A stretch of 64,000 bases of DNA from Tindallia californiensis (GTDB lineage Bacteria > Bacillota > Clostridia > Peptostreptococcales > Tindalliaceae), in assembly GCF_900107405.1 (NCBI RefSeq), contig NZ_FNPV01000003.1:351580-415579 (forward strand), in the 5' to 3' direction. Positions 53,427-63,800 of this stretch are shown in pieces. The notes beneath the pieces are model-generated. The model saw nothing but the letters and a program-made list of their open reading frames with translations. It made no database searches and was not told the DNA's origin. The position numbers and the translations under genes were made by a program. How positions within the stretch are numbered: the first letter of the stretch is position 1; each line of letters begins with the position of its first letter.

Positions 53427-54269
53427 TTAATCAATGTATTCGTATAATCCACCGTAGTAGTCATCGGCAAAAGCTCTTATTTCCTCGCTTCTAAAAGCAT
53501 CTACCAAATCTTTAGCCCATTGTGCATCTGCATTTTTTTCTTTGACAATGACTCCTTGAGGGTAGTTTTCAGGACGTTGGTCTCTGATAATATAATTGTC
53601 AAAATCTTTTCCGGCATTCTTCATATGACTAAAAAAAGCAACTACCGCATCCATATCTTGTAGCGAACGAACGGTTTGAGTCTGATCCATTTCTACAAAG
53701 TTCAAGCCCATCGGATTTTCTTCTATATCAAGCAACGTTGCTCGTTCAACATCTTCAGACAATTTTATATAACCAGCATCACTAAAAATCCTCAAGCCTC
53801 TGTCCATATTCATTGCATCGTTCATGATCGCAACAGATGCGCCTTCCGGCATTTCTTCTATGCTTTCATACCGTTCCGAAAAGACTCCCATACCCACGGC
53901 AAACACATGAGGTTCCATCATTACCAGATCCGCATCATTAGCTTTATTGAAGTTTTCCATAAAAGGCTTATGCACAAGAAACAATCCATCTACGCTTTCA
54001 TCATTTGTGGCAACCATTGTATTCACATTGTTATCAAACATCTGATACGTCATCTGGTATCCTTTTTCTTCCATCACCGGTATGACAGCATCCACAAGGG
54101 CCTGGGTTGTTTCGGCACATGCAATTACAAGATCCAACGGTTCCTTTTCTACTGCTGACTCTTCAGTGGTAACCTCTTCAACAGAAGCCTCTTCATTCGA
54201 AGATCCTGAACAGCCTGCCACCAAAGTCATTAATAATAAAACAACAAGCATCATTCCTATTTTTTTCAT
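53427..54269 (-). CDS. metQ: MetQ/NlpA-like substrate-binding lipoprotein
   Basis: A 280-aa lipoprotein (lipobox LVAGCSGSS) with an acidic linker and an NlpA-family binding domain (about residues 48-278). NlpA proteins deliver methionine or related compounds to MetNI. Sequence drift relative to classical MetQ leaves the ligand open. It is encoded between the permease and DUF169 genes. Confidence 0.87.
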   Translation of the reverse strand: MKKIGMMLVVLLLMTLVAGCSGSSNEEASVEEVTTEESAVEKEPLDLVIACAETTQALVDAVIPVMEEKGYQMTYQMFDNNVNTMVATNDESVDGLFLVHKPFMENFNKANDADLVMMEPHVFAVGMGVFSERYESIEEMPEGASVAIMNDAMNMDRGLRIFSDAGYIKLSEDVERATLLDIEENPMGLNFVEMDQTQTVRSLQDMDAVVAFFSHMKNAGKDFDNYIIRDQRPENYPQGVIVKEKNADAQWAKDLVDAFRSEEIRAFADDYYGGLYEYID

Positions 54270-54282
54270 CCTTGTAACTCCT

Positions 54283-54960
54283 TTACTTTTTAATTTTTCT
54301 ATATATCAATTCTCCAATTCCTTGGATTATCAATACCATGACAAATAAAATAATGACAATCGCGTACATCATTACATCATCAAACCGCTGGTATCCATAA
54401 GTCAGGGCAACAGCCCCCAAACCTCCGGCTCCTACCGCTCCAGCTAGGGTCGTACTGGCCAGAAACAGGATGGTAGTGGTGGTCAGTCCAGCGACAATAG
54501 AAGGTAAGGCTTCTGAGAGTAACACCTTAAAAATAATCTGTGAATCAGAAGCACCAAAAGATTTTGCGGCTATAACCACGTTTCTGTCTACTTCTAGCAT
54601 ACTCATTTCGATATACCTGGCAATCACAGGAAAAGCGGCAATAGTAAGGGGGACAATGGCCGCTTTCTCTCCAACAGAAGTTCCTACAATAACCCTTGTT
54701 AAAGGAGAAATTGCAACGATTAATATAATTACCGGAAAAGATCGGATCATATTGATCGTAAAATCTAATACTCTGTAAACTTTCTTGTTTGGCTTAAGCC
54801 CATATGGAGATGTTAAGACCAAGAAAACGGCAACAACGCTACCAATAATAAGTCCTAATATCATAGAGAAAAAAAGCATTCTTAGCGTAGCTAACAAAGC
54901 TGGCCAGATGACTTTTGGTAAATACTCTATCAATCTTGTGTCTGCAAAGTTAAGAAACAT
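54283..54960 (-). CDS. metI: MetI-like ABC permease
   Basis: A 225-aa permease with about five membrane segments and the EAA-loop region (EVDRNVVIAAKSFGASDSQIIFKVLLSEALPSIVAG) that docks the ATPase. The ATG at 54960 follows AAAGGAG and overlaps the end of the ATPase gene by 11 bases. Confidence 0.92.
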   Translation of the reverse strand: MFLNFADTRLIEYLPKVIWPALLATLRMLFFSMILGLIIGSVVAVFLVLTSPYGLKPNKKVYRVLDFTINMIRSFPVIILIVAISPLTRVIVGTSVGEKAAIVPLTIAAFPVIARYIEMSMLEVDRNVVIAAKSFGASDSQIIFKVLLSEALPSIVAGLTTTTILFLASTTLAGAVGAGGLGAVALTYGYQRFDDVMMYAIVIILFVMVLIIQGIGELIYRKIKK

Positions 54961-55945
54961 CAATTTCAGCTCCTTTGCCACAGGTATTCACCAAAGTGTA
55001 TTGAATCCCATTTGCTTCACAATAGGCCTGTGTCGCATCCACCTCATGGTTATGAACGCTGATATAAAGGTGCCCAAATCGGCTGTTTTTCGATTGCTCA
55101 ATATTGGCTGATACAATGGAAAATTTGATTTGATTTTCAGAAGCCAGTTTCCATAAGAAGTTCTTATCAATATCTGTACTGCGTACCGCCAGCTTTATCA
55201 CCGTTTGATTTTCCGGAACACTGATTAACTCTTGTCCTACCAAGTCCTTCAGCGCTAAAGATTCTTTTAGAAATATGTTTTCTACCGTATCCTCAGCCAC
55301 GATACTTCCTCTCGCAATAATAGCTACCTTATCACAGATGCTTTTCACCACGGACATCTCATGGGTTACCACCATAATGGTAATTCCCAGCTCCTTATTG
55401 ATATCAGCTAATAGCTTCAAGATCGAATCCGTTGTATTGGGATCAAGGGCAGACGTTGCTTCATCGCATAGAAGCACGCTGGGATTTAGGGATAAGGCTC
55501 TTGCGATGGCTACTCTTTGCTTTTGCCCTCCAGATAATTCGCTGGGCATGGAATTTTTTTTATCCAACAGTCCCACTAGATCCAGCAACGCTTCAGATCG
55601 GGTTTCAATTTCTTTTTTATCATACTTCCAGCACTCCATAGGCAGCGATACGTTTTCAACAACATTTCTTCGATGAAGAAGCGCAAAATCCTGAAAAATC
55701 ATGCCTATCTTTTTTCTAAAGTTTCTCAGTTCTTTTTCCGTTATGGAAGCTAAATTAACACCCTCAACAATCAAATCTCCCGTATCAAATTTTTCCAATC
55801 CATTGACACATCGTAATAGCGTAGATTTACCTGCGCCACTTTGTCCAATAAGGCCATATATTTCCCCTTTTTCGATAGAGAGGTTAATTTTTTTCAGTAT
55901 GTCACTATGGTGATAGGATTTGTATAAATTGTGTATCTGAATCAT
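54950..55945 (-). CDS. metN: MetN-like ABC transporter ATPase
   Basis: A 331-aa ATPase with Walker A GQSGAGKSTL, signature LSGGQKQRVAIARAL, Walker B VLLCDEATSALD, the H-loop in VVTHEM, and a C-terminal NIL-type ligand-binding domain (about residues 255-325) that in MetN mediates inhibition by internal methionine. It is the first gene of the importer operon. Confidence 0.93.
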   Translation of the reverse strand: MIQIHNLYKSYHHSDILKKINLSIEKGEIYGLIGQSGAGKSTLLRCVNGLEKFDTGDLIVEGVNLASITEKELRNFRKKIGMIFQDFALLHRRNVVENVSLPMECWKYDKKEIETRSEALLDLVGLLDKKNSMPSELSGGQKQRVAIARALSLNPSVLLCDEATSALDPNTTDSILKLLADINKELGITIMVVTHEMSVVKSICDKVAIIARGSIVAEDTVENIFLKESLALKDLVGQELISVPENQTVIKLAVRSTDIDKNFLWKLASENQIKFSIVSANIEQSKNSRFGHLYISVHNHEVDATQAYCEANGIQYTLVNTCGKGAEIDVS

Positions 55946-55988
55946 TTTCTATTCCCAACCTGTCAAAGCAGTATTTTTAATATTCCTC

Positions 55989-56018
55989 ATTATAGACGAT
56001 CACAAAAGCGCCGTCTAA
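55989..56018 (-). promoter_or_regulatory. Promoter with overlapping inverted repeat, metN
   Basis: The minus strand has TTAGAC, an 18-base spacer and TATAAT. The inverted repeat TAGACG / CGTCTA (55993-56017) overlaps both boxes and could be a repressor site. No S-box or T-box leader is visible. Confidence 0.55.
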
Positions 56019-56332
56019 TATGAATTATTGATACATTTATAAGGTTTATCTATCGATCATTCCCAAGACTTCCTATAGCCCATATCTCGAGGCTATATAA
56101 TTCTTCCCACTCCCACCTCTTTCCAAAGAATTGCCTGACAATATGCCTAAATAGCCGAATAGCCGAATCGTTCAATTATCTCGATAAAGATTATGCTATA
56201 ATAAACTTATCCGGAAATACTCCTCACGACAGATCACCGTTTCTTTCTGTCAAAGAAAATAAGGAGTAGGTAGTGCCGAAAGTATATTCGCAAAATTCTA
56301 TTAACAAGAAGGAATGGAAAGGAAGTGAAAGG
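56019..56332. other. Divergent intergenic region, metN / stalk protein
   Basis: It holds a 7-bp hairpin (TATAGCC...GGCTATA, 56074-56097), a short direct repeat AATAGCCG near 56152-56167 and a TATAAT box near 56195 facing the stalk-protein gene. No gene is seen. Confidence 0.4.
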
Positions 56333-57154
56333 ATGCATACGAAACCGAAATGCTTGTTAGTTGTTTTAATGGTATTTTTGCATGGCTTTTCCGTGTATAG
56401 TCAACCACCGGTATCCGTCCTTGTCAATGGTGTACCAGTTAACTTCGATGTCAATCCCATCAACCTAGAAGGCAGAATCCTCGTTCCCCTACGAGGGATA
56501 TTTGAATCTTTGGGCGTAAGTCCTCAATGGGATGAGAAAACCCAAACAGTGACGGCACAAACAGAAAACATTCAGGTAACACTTCCTATCGGAAGTAAAC
56601 ATCCTACCGTCAATGGGCAGGTAGTGGAACTGGATGTGGCAGCGATGATCCTTGATGGAAGAACCATGGTCCCAACCAGATTTATTGCCGAAAGCCTTGG
56701 CGCTACCGTTGATTGGGATGAAGCCAGTCATACCGTTGTCATTCGTGAATCATCAGTGGAAAAGACAGATGATAGTATCCGTGACAAAGCATATATTCAT
56801 GAAAAGATGGGATTTCATCTCACCGTTCCATCCCACTGGGAAGGTCGATACCTTATCGAAGAAACAGAGGATTCCGTCTCCTTCTATAGCCAAAGTGTGC
56901 GGGATGTAGAAGGCTTCCACTGGGGCGGATGGTTGTTCACTATCTACAGAACAGAGGATACACCAGAAATTCGTGAACAAATCAAAGAGGGCATTACTCC
57001 TTCCGAAATCATTGCCGAACAGCATGGGGTTTTGTTTAAAAAGATAGGCCCTTCCGATGTTCAGTTCCCTCATGAAAATCAAAGGGTCACAGAGGAGTAT
57101 TTTGCCTTGTATGACGAAACTCACCTTATTACCGACAGTTTTGCTTTTCGTTAG
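56333..57154 (+). CDS. Secreted protein with copper-amine-oxidase-N stalk domain
   Basis: A 273-aa protein with a signal peptide (about residues 1-24). Its stalk domain is built from two related halves (GRILVPLRGIFESLGVSPQWDEKTQTV and GRTMVPTRFIAESLGATVDWDEASHTV), a Firmicutes surface module named after copper amine oxidase but not catalytic. The C-terminal part (about 150-273, MGFHLTVPSHWEGRYLIEE) resembles lipoprotein-like domains of unknown role. The ATG at 56333 gives a proper signal peptide; the GTG at 56273 does not. Confidence 0.87.
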   Translation: MHTKPKCLLVVLMVFLHGFSVYSQPPVSVLVNGVPVNFDVNPINLEGRILVPLRGIFESLGVSPQWDEKTQTVTAQTENIQVTLPIGSKHPTVNGQVVELDVAAMILDGRTMVPTRFIAESLGATVDWDEASHTVVIRESSVEKTDDSIRDKAYIHEKMGFHLTVPSHWEGRYLIEETEDSVSFYSQSVRDVEGFHWGGWLFTIYRTEDTPEIREQIKEGITPSEIIAEQHGVLFKKIGPSDVQFPHENQRVTEEYFALYDETHLITDSFAFR

Positions 57155-57157
57155 CTA

Positions 57158-57201
57158 CAAAGATTTCCCATGACCATTTTTATGATCACGGGAAATCTTT
57201 G
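57158..57201. terminator. Long inverted repeat after the stalk gene
   Basis: CAAAGATTTCCCATGA and TCACGGGAAATCTTTG pair over 16 bp with one G-U. No T tract follows, so termination is uncertain; it may stabilise the 3' end. Confidence 0.5.
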
Positions 57202-57245
57202 CCCCTCCTCTCCTCTTCAATCACTAGATATTACCTAAGGATGCG

Positions 57246-58949
57246 ATGAACATAATGAACACAGTTCAATTGACGTACACCCTATTATTATTATCTACCA
57301 TACTTTGCTCATTTTTCTTGCTTCGATATGCTTATAACAGAAGAAAAATGCCTGCCGCAAAGTATTTTATGATGCTATTGATAATGGCCGCTTTCTATAG
57401 TATGGCTTATGTCGGAGAGATAAATGCAAAAGACTTTTCTACGGCCATTTTCTGGTTTAATGTTCAGCATATCCCCATCCCTATCCAACATTACCTGTGG
57501 ATGCTGATGAGTTTAGAATATTCAGGAGCATCTAAAAAAATAGTTCAACTAGCTAAATACGCAGGACTTTATCATCCAATTTTCTATATACTTATCTTTT
57601 TTACAAACAATTATCACCAGCTCTATATTTCCTCTTTTCAATTTGAATCTAACGGATATTTCGAAGTTATAGTTACCACTAAAGGTCCCTTATTTATGGT
57701 GTTGGTTGCCTCCGGAACTTTTTTAGGCATTATCTCGATGTTTTTTTATATCAAAGGATTACTGCGTGCTTCAGCCTATCATAAGAATGGCTATGTCATT
57801 ATGATTATCGCTTCCTTACTACCATGGATGACAGTCTACTTAAATGCCAGTAATAGAAGCTACCTGGGTATCGATTATTTCCCGATTGTATCCGGCTTAT
57901 CAGGCATTCTCTACATATTCGGAATATTCTATTTTAGAGTTTTCAATACAATTCCCCTCGCAACAGAAATTGTCTATAAACAGTCCAACGAAGGCATACT
58001 TTTGATCGATGTCAACGATCATGTCATCGATGTAAATGATACCCTGCTACAACTTTACCCTGACTTAAGGACAAGGCCCCAGCATTATACTTTTACTTCT
58101 TTTCTAAATCATCATCCGGAATTAAGAAAGATTAAGGATAGTCATTATCTGCCCCAGTTTACATTACCCATAAAGGGAGGAATTGGTTATTACTCAGCCA
58201 AAGTGACCAGCATTTTCGGAGAAAGTCATCTGGAAATTGGTAAAATAGTAACCATTACCGATATCACTCTTTTTATTGAGAATCAAAAGGCTTTAGAATC
58301 CATTGCTACTACAGCATTGGACAAAGCCGAAACAAGTGAACTTTCTTTTCTGCAAGCCCAAATCAATCCCCATTTTCTGAACAATACTCTAAGTGTGATT
58401 GGCGCCATGATTAATCGAGATCCTGTTGGAGCTAGGGAACTTATTGGAAATCTCGGAGAATACTTGACTAATAGATGCTATTTCGACCATACCAACCCTA
58501 TGGTTTCGCTAGAGGAAGAGCTGGAAGCCGTGAACACCTATGTTGCTATTGAAAAAGCCAGATTCGGTAACCGGCTCAATTTCCATGTGGTGTGCACTAA
58601 CGTGCCTCAGGTATATATCCCGAGGTTAATCCTTCAACCCTTAGTGGAAAACGCCATTCAGCACGGTATCCTAAAAAAAGCCGATGGCGGTAATGTATGG
58701 TTACTCATCAACAAAAGAAACGACGAAGTATTCTTCGAAGTAAAAGATGATGGTGTGGGTATCGGCGAATCCCAGAAAATACTGTCAGGAAAAAATGGGA
58801 AAGGAGTCGGAATCCCCAACATTCACAAAAGACTTCTGAGTCATTACAAAAACGGGCTCACCATTGAAAACACTGAAGAACAGGGAACATCTATTACTTT
58901 TTCTGTACCCTATTCCTCAAAGCCAAAGAATCCTTCTGCCGTAAAATAA
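57246..58949 (+). CDS. 7TM sensor histidine kinase, LytS-type
   Basis: A 567-aa kinase with about seven membrane segments in residues 1-225 (7TM histidine-kinase N-terminal region), a PAS-like domain (about 235-340), a His_kinase domain with QINPHFLNNTL (phospho-acceptor His) and an HATPase domain (ENAIQHGI, DDGVGIG, GVGIPNIHKRL). LytS-class kinases normally pair with a LytTR response regulator; none is encoded nearby. AAGGA precedes the start. Confidence 0.9.
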   Translation: MNIMNTVQLTYTLLLLSTILCSFFLLRYAYNRRKMPAAKYFMMLLIMAAFYSMAYVGEINAKDFSTAIFWFNVQHIPIPIQHYLWMLMSLEYSGASKKIVQLAKYAGLYHPIFYILIFFTNNYHQLYISSFQFESNGYFEVIVTTKGPLFMVLVASGTFLGIISMFFYIKGLLRASAYHKNGYVIMIIASLLPWMTVYLNASNRSYLGIDYFPIVSGLSGILYIFGIFYFRVFNTIPLATEIVYKQSNEGILLIDVNDHVIDVNDTLLQLYPDLRTRPQHYTFTSFLNHHPELRKIKDSHYLPQFTLPIKGGIGYYSAKVTSIFGESHLEIGKIVTITDITLFIENQKALESIATTALDKAETSELSFLQAQINPHFLNNTLSVIGAMINRDPVGARELIGNLGEYLTNRCYFDHTNPMVSLEEELEAVNTYVAIEKARFGNRLNFHVVCTNVPQVYIPRLILQPLVENAIQHGILKKADGGNVWLLINKRNDEVFFEVKDDGVGIGESQKILSGKNGKGVGIPNIHKRLLSHYKNGLTIENTEEQGTSITFSVPYSSKPKNPSAVK

Positions 58950-59196
58950 CCGACATGTGTCAGAATCCTGTTAGAATCATATGCTACATTTGTAAGTAAG
59001 ATTGTATCCTACGATTCATAGTATTTACTTGCATGAAAAGGTATAGTGTGAACCAACTATCCAAAAGTAATTTGTTTCTTATCAAATGAGCCCCTCTGTC
59101 TAGTAATAGCAGTAAATACACCACCTGTTTTAGTATAAGAATTTCATGCTCTGACTAACCACCTAAACAGATAAAATATCCCCCGGAGAAAGGAAA

Positions 59197-59730
59197 ATGA
59201 ATATGGATCAGTATATTGGAGAGATCAGAATGTTTGCAGGTGATTATGCCCCAAAAGATTGGGCGCTGTGCAACGGTCAATTGTTGAATATTAATGAACA
59301 CAACTTTCTTTATAGCTTAATAAACAAAGCCTACGGCGGAGATGGAGTAACCACCTTTGCATTACCAGACTTAAGAGGGCGAATTCCAATTCATCAAGGA
59401 AGAAGCAATAGTGGAAAAACCTATACTCTCGGAGAAACTGGCGGAACAGAAGAAGTAACCTTAACCTATGCACATTTGCCAATTCATAATCACCATATAA
59501 CAGCTACATCAACAGAAGGAACAGAAATATCTCCAGAAGGAGCATCCCCTGCGAATAAGATACCACAGTATACACAAGAAATCGAAGCGCTAAGCCATAT
59601 GAGTACAGAGTCAGTTTCCTATGAAGGCGAGAACGATCCTCATAATAATATGATGCCTTATTTGTCAATTAATTATATCATTGCCCTTACTGGTTTGAAA
59701 CGACAATCCTTTTTTGAGCAGAAAAGGTAA
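59197..59730 (+). CDS. Phage tail collar domain protein 1
   Basis: A 177-aa protein with an N-terminal tail-collar domain (YIGEIRMFAGDYAPKDWALCNGQLL...YGGDGVTTFALPDLRGRIPIHQG) and a C-terminal beta-rich part (NNMMPYLSINYIIALTG). It belongs to the Mdp (microcystin-dependent protein) group of non-phage collar proteins. First of three paralogues in a row, followed by a secreted protein. No phage genes surround it. Confidence 0.9.
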   Translation: MNMDQYIGEIRMFAGDYAPKDWALCNGQLLNINEHNFLYSLINKAYGGDGVTTFALPDLRGRIPIHQGRSNSGKTYTLGETGGTEEVTLTYAHLPIHNHHITATSTEGTEISPEGASPANKIPQYTQEIEALSHMSTESVSYEGENDPHNNMMPYLSINYIIALTGLKRQSFFEQKR

Positions 59731-59798
59731 AGAGCATGGCCTATCCCGTTAATATCCAATTAGAGAATGAATCATTTGAAATAAGGAGGTATATTAGA

Positions 59799-60287
59799 GT
59801 GGAATTTTTTTTAGGTGAAATCAAACTATTTCCTTTCCCCTTTGCACCAGAAGGCTGGGCGCTTTGCGATGGTCAATTACTACAAATAAACCAACATTAT
59901 GCTTTATACTCATTATTAGGTACAGCCTATGGCGGAGATGGAATCACTACCTTTGCACTGCCCGACTTAAGAGGCCGCGTACCTATTCATTTAGAAGCAG
60001 GTCAAACCGGAGGAGTAGAAACGCAATGGCTTACAGTGAGTCAAATCCCAAGACATACTCACACCTTTTATGCAAGCACCACCTTTTCAGATGAAAGAGA
60101 AGCCGTAGGCAATCTGTTGGCAAGCGATGAAAGAATGCCATACAAGAAAAACCCCATTTCAACGGTTAATATGAGTAATGTGGCTCTATCATACAGTGGA
60201 GAAGCTCAAGTCCACAATAATATGCAACCTTATACAGTGTCAAATTTTTGTATTGCATTAGAAGGTGTTTATTCAAATAAAAACTAA
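59799..60287 (+). CDS. Phage tail collar domain protein 2
   Basis: A 162-aa paralogue (FLGEIKLFPFPFAPEGWALCDGQLL; LPDLRGRVPIH; NNMQPYTVSNFCIALEG). The GTG at 59799 is chosen because AAGGAGG lies nine bases upstream and the product then starts like its neighbours; an ATG at 59736 adds 21 unrelated residues. Confidence 0.88.
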   Translation: MEFFLGEIKLFPFPFAPEGWALCDGQLLQINQHYALYSLLGTAYGGDGITTFALPDLRGRVPIHLEAGQTGGVETQWLTVSQIPRHTHTFYASTTFSDEREAVGNLLASDERMPYKKNPISTVNMSNVALSYSGEAQVHNNMQPYTVSNFCIALEGVYSNKN

Positions 60288-60302
60288 AACGGAGGCTCAC
60301 AA

Positions 60303-60824
60303 ATGACCCCATTAATAGGAGAAATTCGTATTTTTGCAGGAAATCACCCTCCAGAAGGTTGGGCTTTTTGCGATGGTCAAATCCTTGAAGTTTCACAAAA
60401 TCCTGCATTGTTTTCTATCATAGGCCCTAGATACGGTGGAGATGGGTACAGAACATTTGCATTACCGAATCTAACAGGAAAAGCACCCGTTGGTTGTGGA
60501 CAGGGAGAAAACTTAACTAAAAGAGAATTAGGGTCTACAGGAGGATCTTCTACCGTAAGATTAAGCAATAGACAATTGCCTAGGCATCATCATATTCCTC
60601 AGTGTACTACCATATCGGGCACACCAGTGAGCAGTCCTGAAAATGCGGTTTTTACAAATATAAGAGGAAGACATCCTGCTGCTTATACCACTGTAGCAAA
60701 TGCGAAACTTGCATCCTACACTGTACAAATAGCCGGTGAAGGAGAACCCCACGAAAACATGCAGCCCTATTTAGGTTTAAGTTTCATCATAGCCCTACAA
60801 GGTATATATCCCATTAGGCCGTAG
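60303..60824 (+). CDS. Phage tail collar domain protein 3
   Basis: A 173-aa paralogue (LIGEIRIFAGNHPPEGWAFC; YGGDGYRTFALPNLTGKAPVG; ENMQPYLGLSFIIALQG). GGAGG precedes the ATG. The last of the trio, 51 bases before the large surface protein gene and likely in one transcript with it. Confidence 0.9.
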   Translation: MTPLIGEIRIFAGNHPPEGWAFCDGQILEVSQNPALFSIIGPRYGGDGYRTFALPNLTGKAPVGCGQGENLTKRELGSTGGSSTVRLSNRQLPRHHHIPQCTTISGTPVSSPENAVFTNIRGRHPAAYTTVANAKLASYTVQIAGEGEPHENMQPYLGLSFIIALQGIYPIRP

Positions 60825-60875
60825 CCTGTTGAATATAATCACACATAGAACTTTATGTAAGAAAGGAAACATGAC

Positions 60876-63800
60876 ATGCATAAAAAAATATTTCGAGTTG
60901 CTTTATGTATATTGTTATTATTGCTAATAACAGCTGGACATAGCAACTCCTTTGCCAGTGAACTTATAATTGATGTAGAAAGAGATAAGTTTGTAGAGCT
61001 TGACAACTACGGACTTTTCTTATCATACCCAGATGGCGTCGATCCTGATACGGCATCGCCGGGACCTAATAACAAGATTTTCGTTGGCTATGATCCTTCT
61101 TTTGGTATGGATATAGGCGTCATCGGATTTGATTTAAGTGATATTAACAGAAATAAGACCATCAAAAGTGCAAAGCTGCGTTTTTTTGTAATTAATAACC
61201 AACCCCATAGCTTTATTACTATCTATGGGTCCCTTGTCGATGGATGGGCAGAATATGACACGATAATTCCTAATCAGGATTTTTTAATCGTAGAAGGGGA
61301 TACCGCTTATTCAATCAATCATCAGGTACAATACGATGTAACGAATTATATTAACATGAAAGCCTCTGCTGGTAATCAGGCAACTTTTGTCATCAGCGGT
61401 CCCCAATCTGAATTTGGGTATATTACTTTTCCAGATAGAAGCAATATAGATCCTCGATATCAAAATCAGTTCCATAAAACCCATCTGATAATAGAATATG
61501 AGCTTGCCCCACCAACAGGAACAGTAAGTATAAATGAAGGGGCCACCTACACAAAAAACAGCAGTGTCATATTGGCCCTTTCGGCCAATGCTTCAGGAGC
61601 AGAACCAATAGAAATGAGATTTTCCAACGACAATCTAAATTGGAGCAATTGGGAATCCTACTCAACATCAAAGACATGGACATTGTCAACGGGTGATGGA
61701 GAAAAAAATGTTTATGTTCAATACAAGAATAACGAAGACATATTAAGTGTTGATGAAATAAGCGACAGCATTATTTTAGACACCACAGCACCTGTTGGCA
61801 CAATAGAAATCAATGCTGGCGATACAGAAACCACATCAGCTAATGTCACACTCTCCATAACAGCGGATGATGGAACAGGTGTAGGAAACATTTCCATGCA
61901 GTTCTCCAACAATGGTACAGACTGGAGCCAATGGAAGCCCGTGGACGACACCTATCATTGGAGTGTAAGTGACAGCTATGGTATGAAAACCGTGTACATG
62001 CGATTGAAGGATGCATTAGGCAATACCAGCGAAGCCTATTCTAATACAATCAGATATAAATCCATACCTGTGCCACATCAAAACAACACTATCTCTGGGA
62101 ATATCAATGAGTTGTTAGTTTTTCAGGCAGAAGACTTTTTATATGACAACGGGGATGGCAGTCCTATACAAAAGATAAGGATAACTTCCCTGCCTGTAAA
62201 TGGACAGCTGCTACTCAATAATAATAGCATTACAGTAGATCAAGAAATATTGGTGGAAGATATCCCTTTATTAACGTTTCTTCCAGAAGACCATTGGAGT
62301 GGCATTACTACTTTTGAATGGAAATGCAAGGATGCCTCTAATTACTCGATTATCTCAGGAGAAATCACCATAAGCATTGCCGCTTTACCCAACAATACCA
62401 ACTTAAGTGATCTCGCTCTCTCCAGTGGCACTTTGGATCCAGCGTTTCAAAGTAATACCACCAGCTATACCGCCAGTGTGAGTAATGCGGTCACCAGCAT
62501 CACCGTCACTCCCACCGCTGAAGATCATCTGGCCACAATCGCTGTTAATGGCACGCCGGTGACCAGCGGTTCAGCCAGTGGGGCTATTGCGCTGCCCGTT
62601 GGTACCACCACCATCCAGGTAGTAGTCACCGCCCAGGATGGCTTCACCACCAAAACCTATATCCTAGAGGTGCTCCGACGCCAACCAACCAGTGTCACCG
62701 TCAGCCCTGCCAGCGTAACAGGTCATATGGATTTTACACAAACTTTTACCCTTAGCCTGGAACATGAAACGGTGACAGGCGCTGTTTATGCTTCCGATAT
62801 AAACTTGTCAGGTGCCTTTAACGACCTTACCGTTGACCAGGTCAACCACACTTCTGATACTGTCACCGCTACCCTTACTGGCCAACTGGATCAGGCAGGG
62901 GTGGGGAAAATATGGATTCATGAAAATCGGTTGTCCAACAGTACACTGCCTCTCAATGCTGAGGTAATAGTGACGCTTTTAACCATTTCTTACGATGCCA
63001 ATGGTGCCACCAGTGGTACTGTGCCCGAGAGCCGTTCTTGTGCCACCGGTGCTTCCATCACTGTTTCTGATAACACTGGCAATCTTCATAAGGCGAGCCA
63101 CCGCTTTGCCGGTTGGAACACCCAGGCCAATGGCCAGGGCATTCACTACACTGCCGGTGAGGTTTTTTACATGGGACCATCTCATCTCACTCTCTACGCC
63201 CAGTGGACAGCAACACCTTCCGACACTGACAACGGTGGTGGTTCTGGCGGTGGTTCTGGCGGTGGTTCTGGCGGTGGTTCTGGCGGTGGTTCTGGCGGTG
63301 GTTCTGGCGGAAGGTCTTCTAGCACTACCACCGATCCTGCTCAGCCAGCTGTATCGCCAGCGGACGATTCAATGGCGTTGCGGATCAACGGCGAAGCCTA
63401 TGTGGCAGGAACTGAACGATTAACGACCGTACAAGGAGAACAACTTGTTCAGTTAACCGTCGATACCGAAAAATTTCTGCAATTATTGGATCAAGTGCAG
63501 GAGTCTGATAAAAACAACGTGCTAGAACTTCTTTCTGCCACTCCCAACACTACTCGATTAACGGCCCTCTTGCCAGGGGAGATGTTACAGAAGATGGCAG
63601 AGCTGAATCTTGATCTGGCTATTGTCACAGAGAATCTGACCTATACGATTCCTGCCAAAGCCATTAACGTGGCAGATGCAGCCTCTGCACTGGGAATCGA
63701 TGCTGATTCCCTGGAAGATATGGAGATCGAAGTGCAAATAACCTTTTTAAGTAAAGAAAAAGTGAAGGAGATGAAGAAAAAAGCGGAGGAGAATGGCTAT

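Noticed and set aside
55946-56272. SAM (S-box) or T-box leader for the MetNIQ-like operon
   Set aside because: Only a short inverted repeat and a promoter are present; the conserved S-box or T-box sequences are absent.
59197-60824. Prophage fragment
   Set aside because: Only collar-domain genes occur; no capsid, terminase, integrase, holin or attachment repeats, and flanking genes are chromosomal in type.
62995-63423. 142-aa plus-strand frame rich in Val-Leu-Ala repeats
   Set aside because: It is the alternative frame of the GGGS-coding repeat inside the large surface protein.
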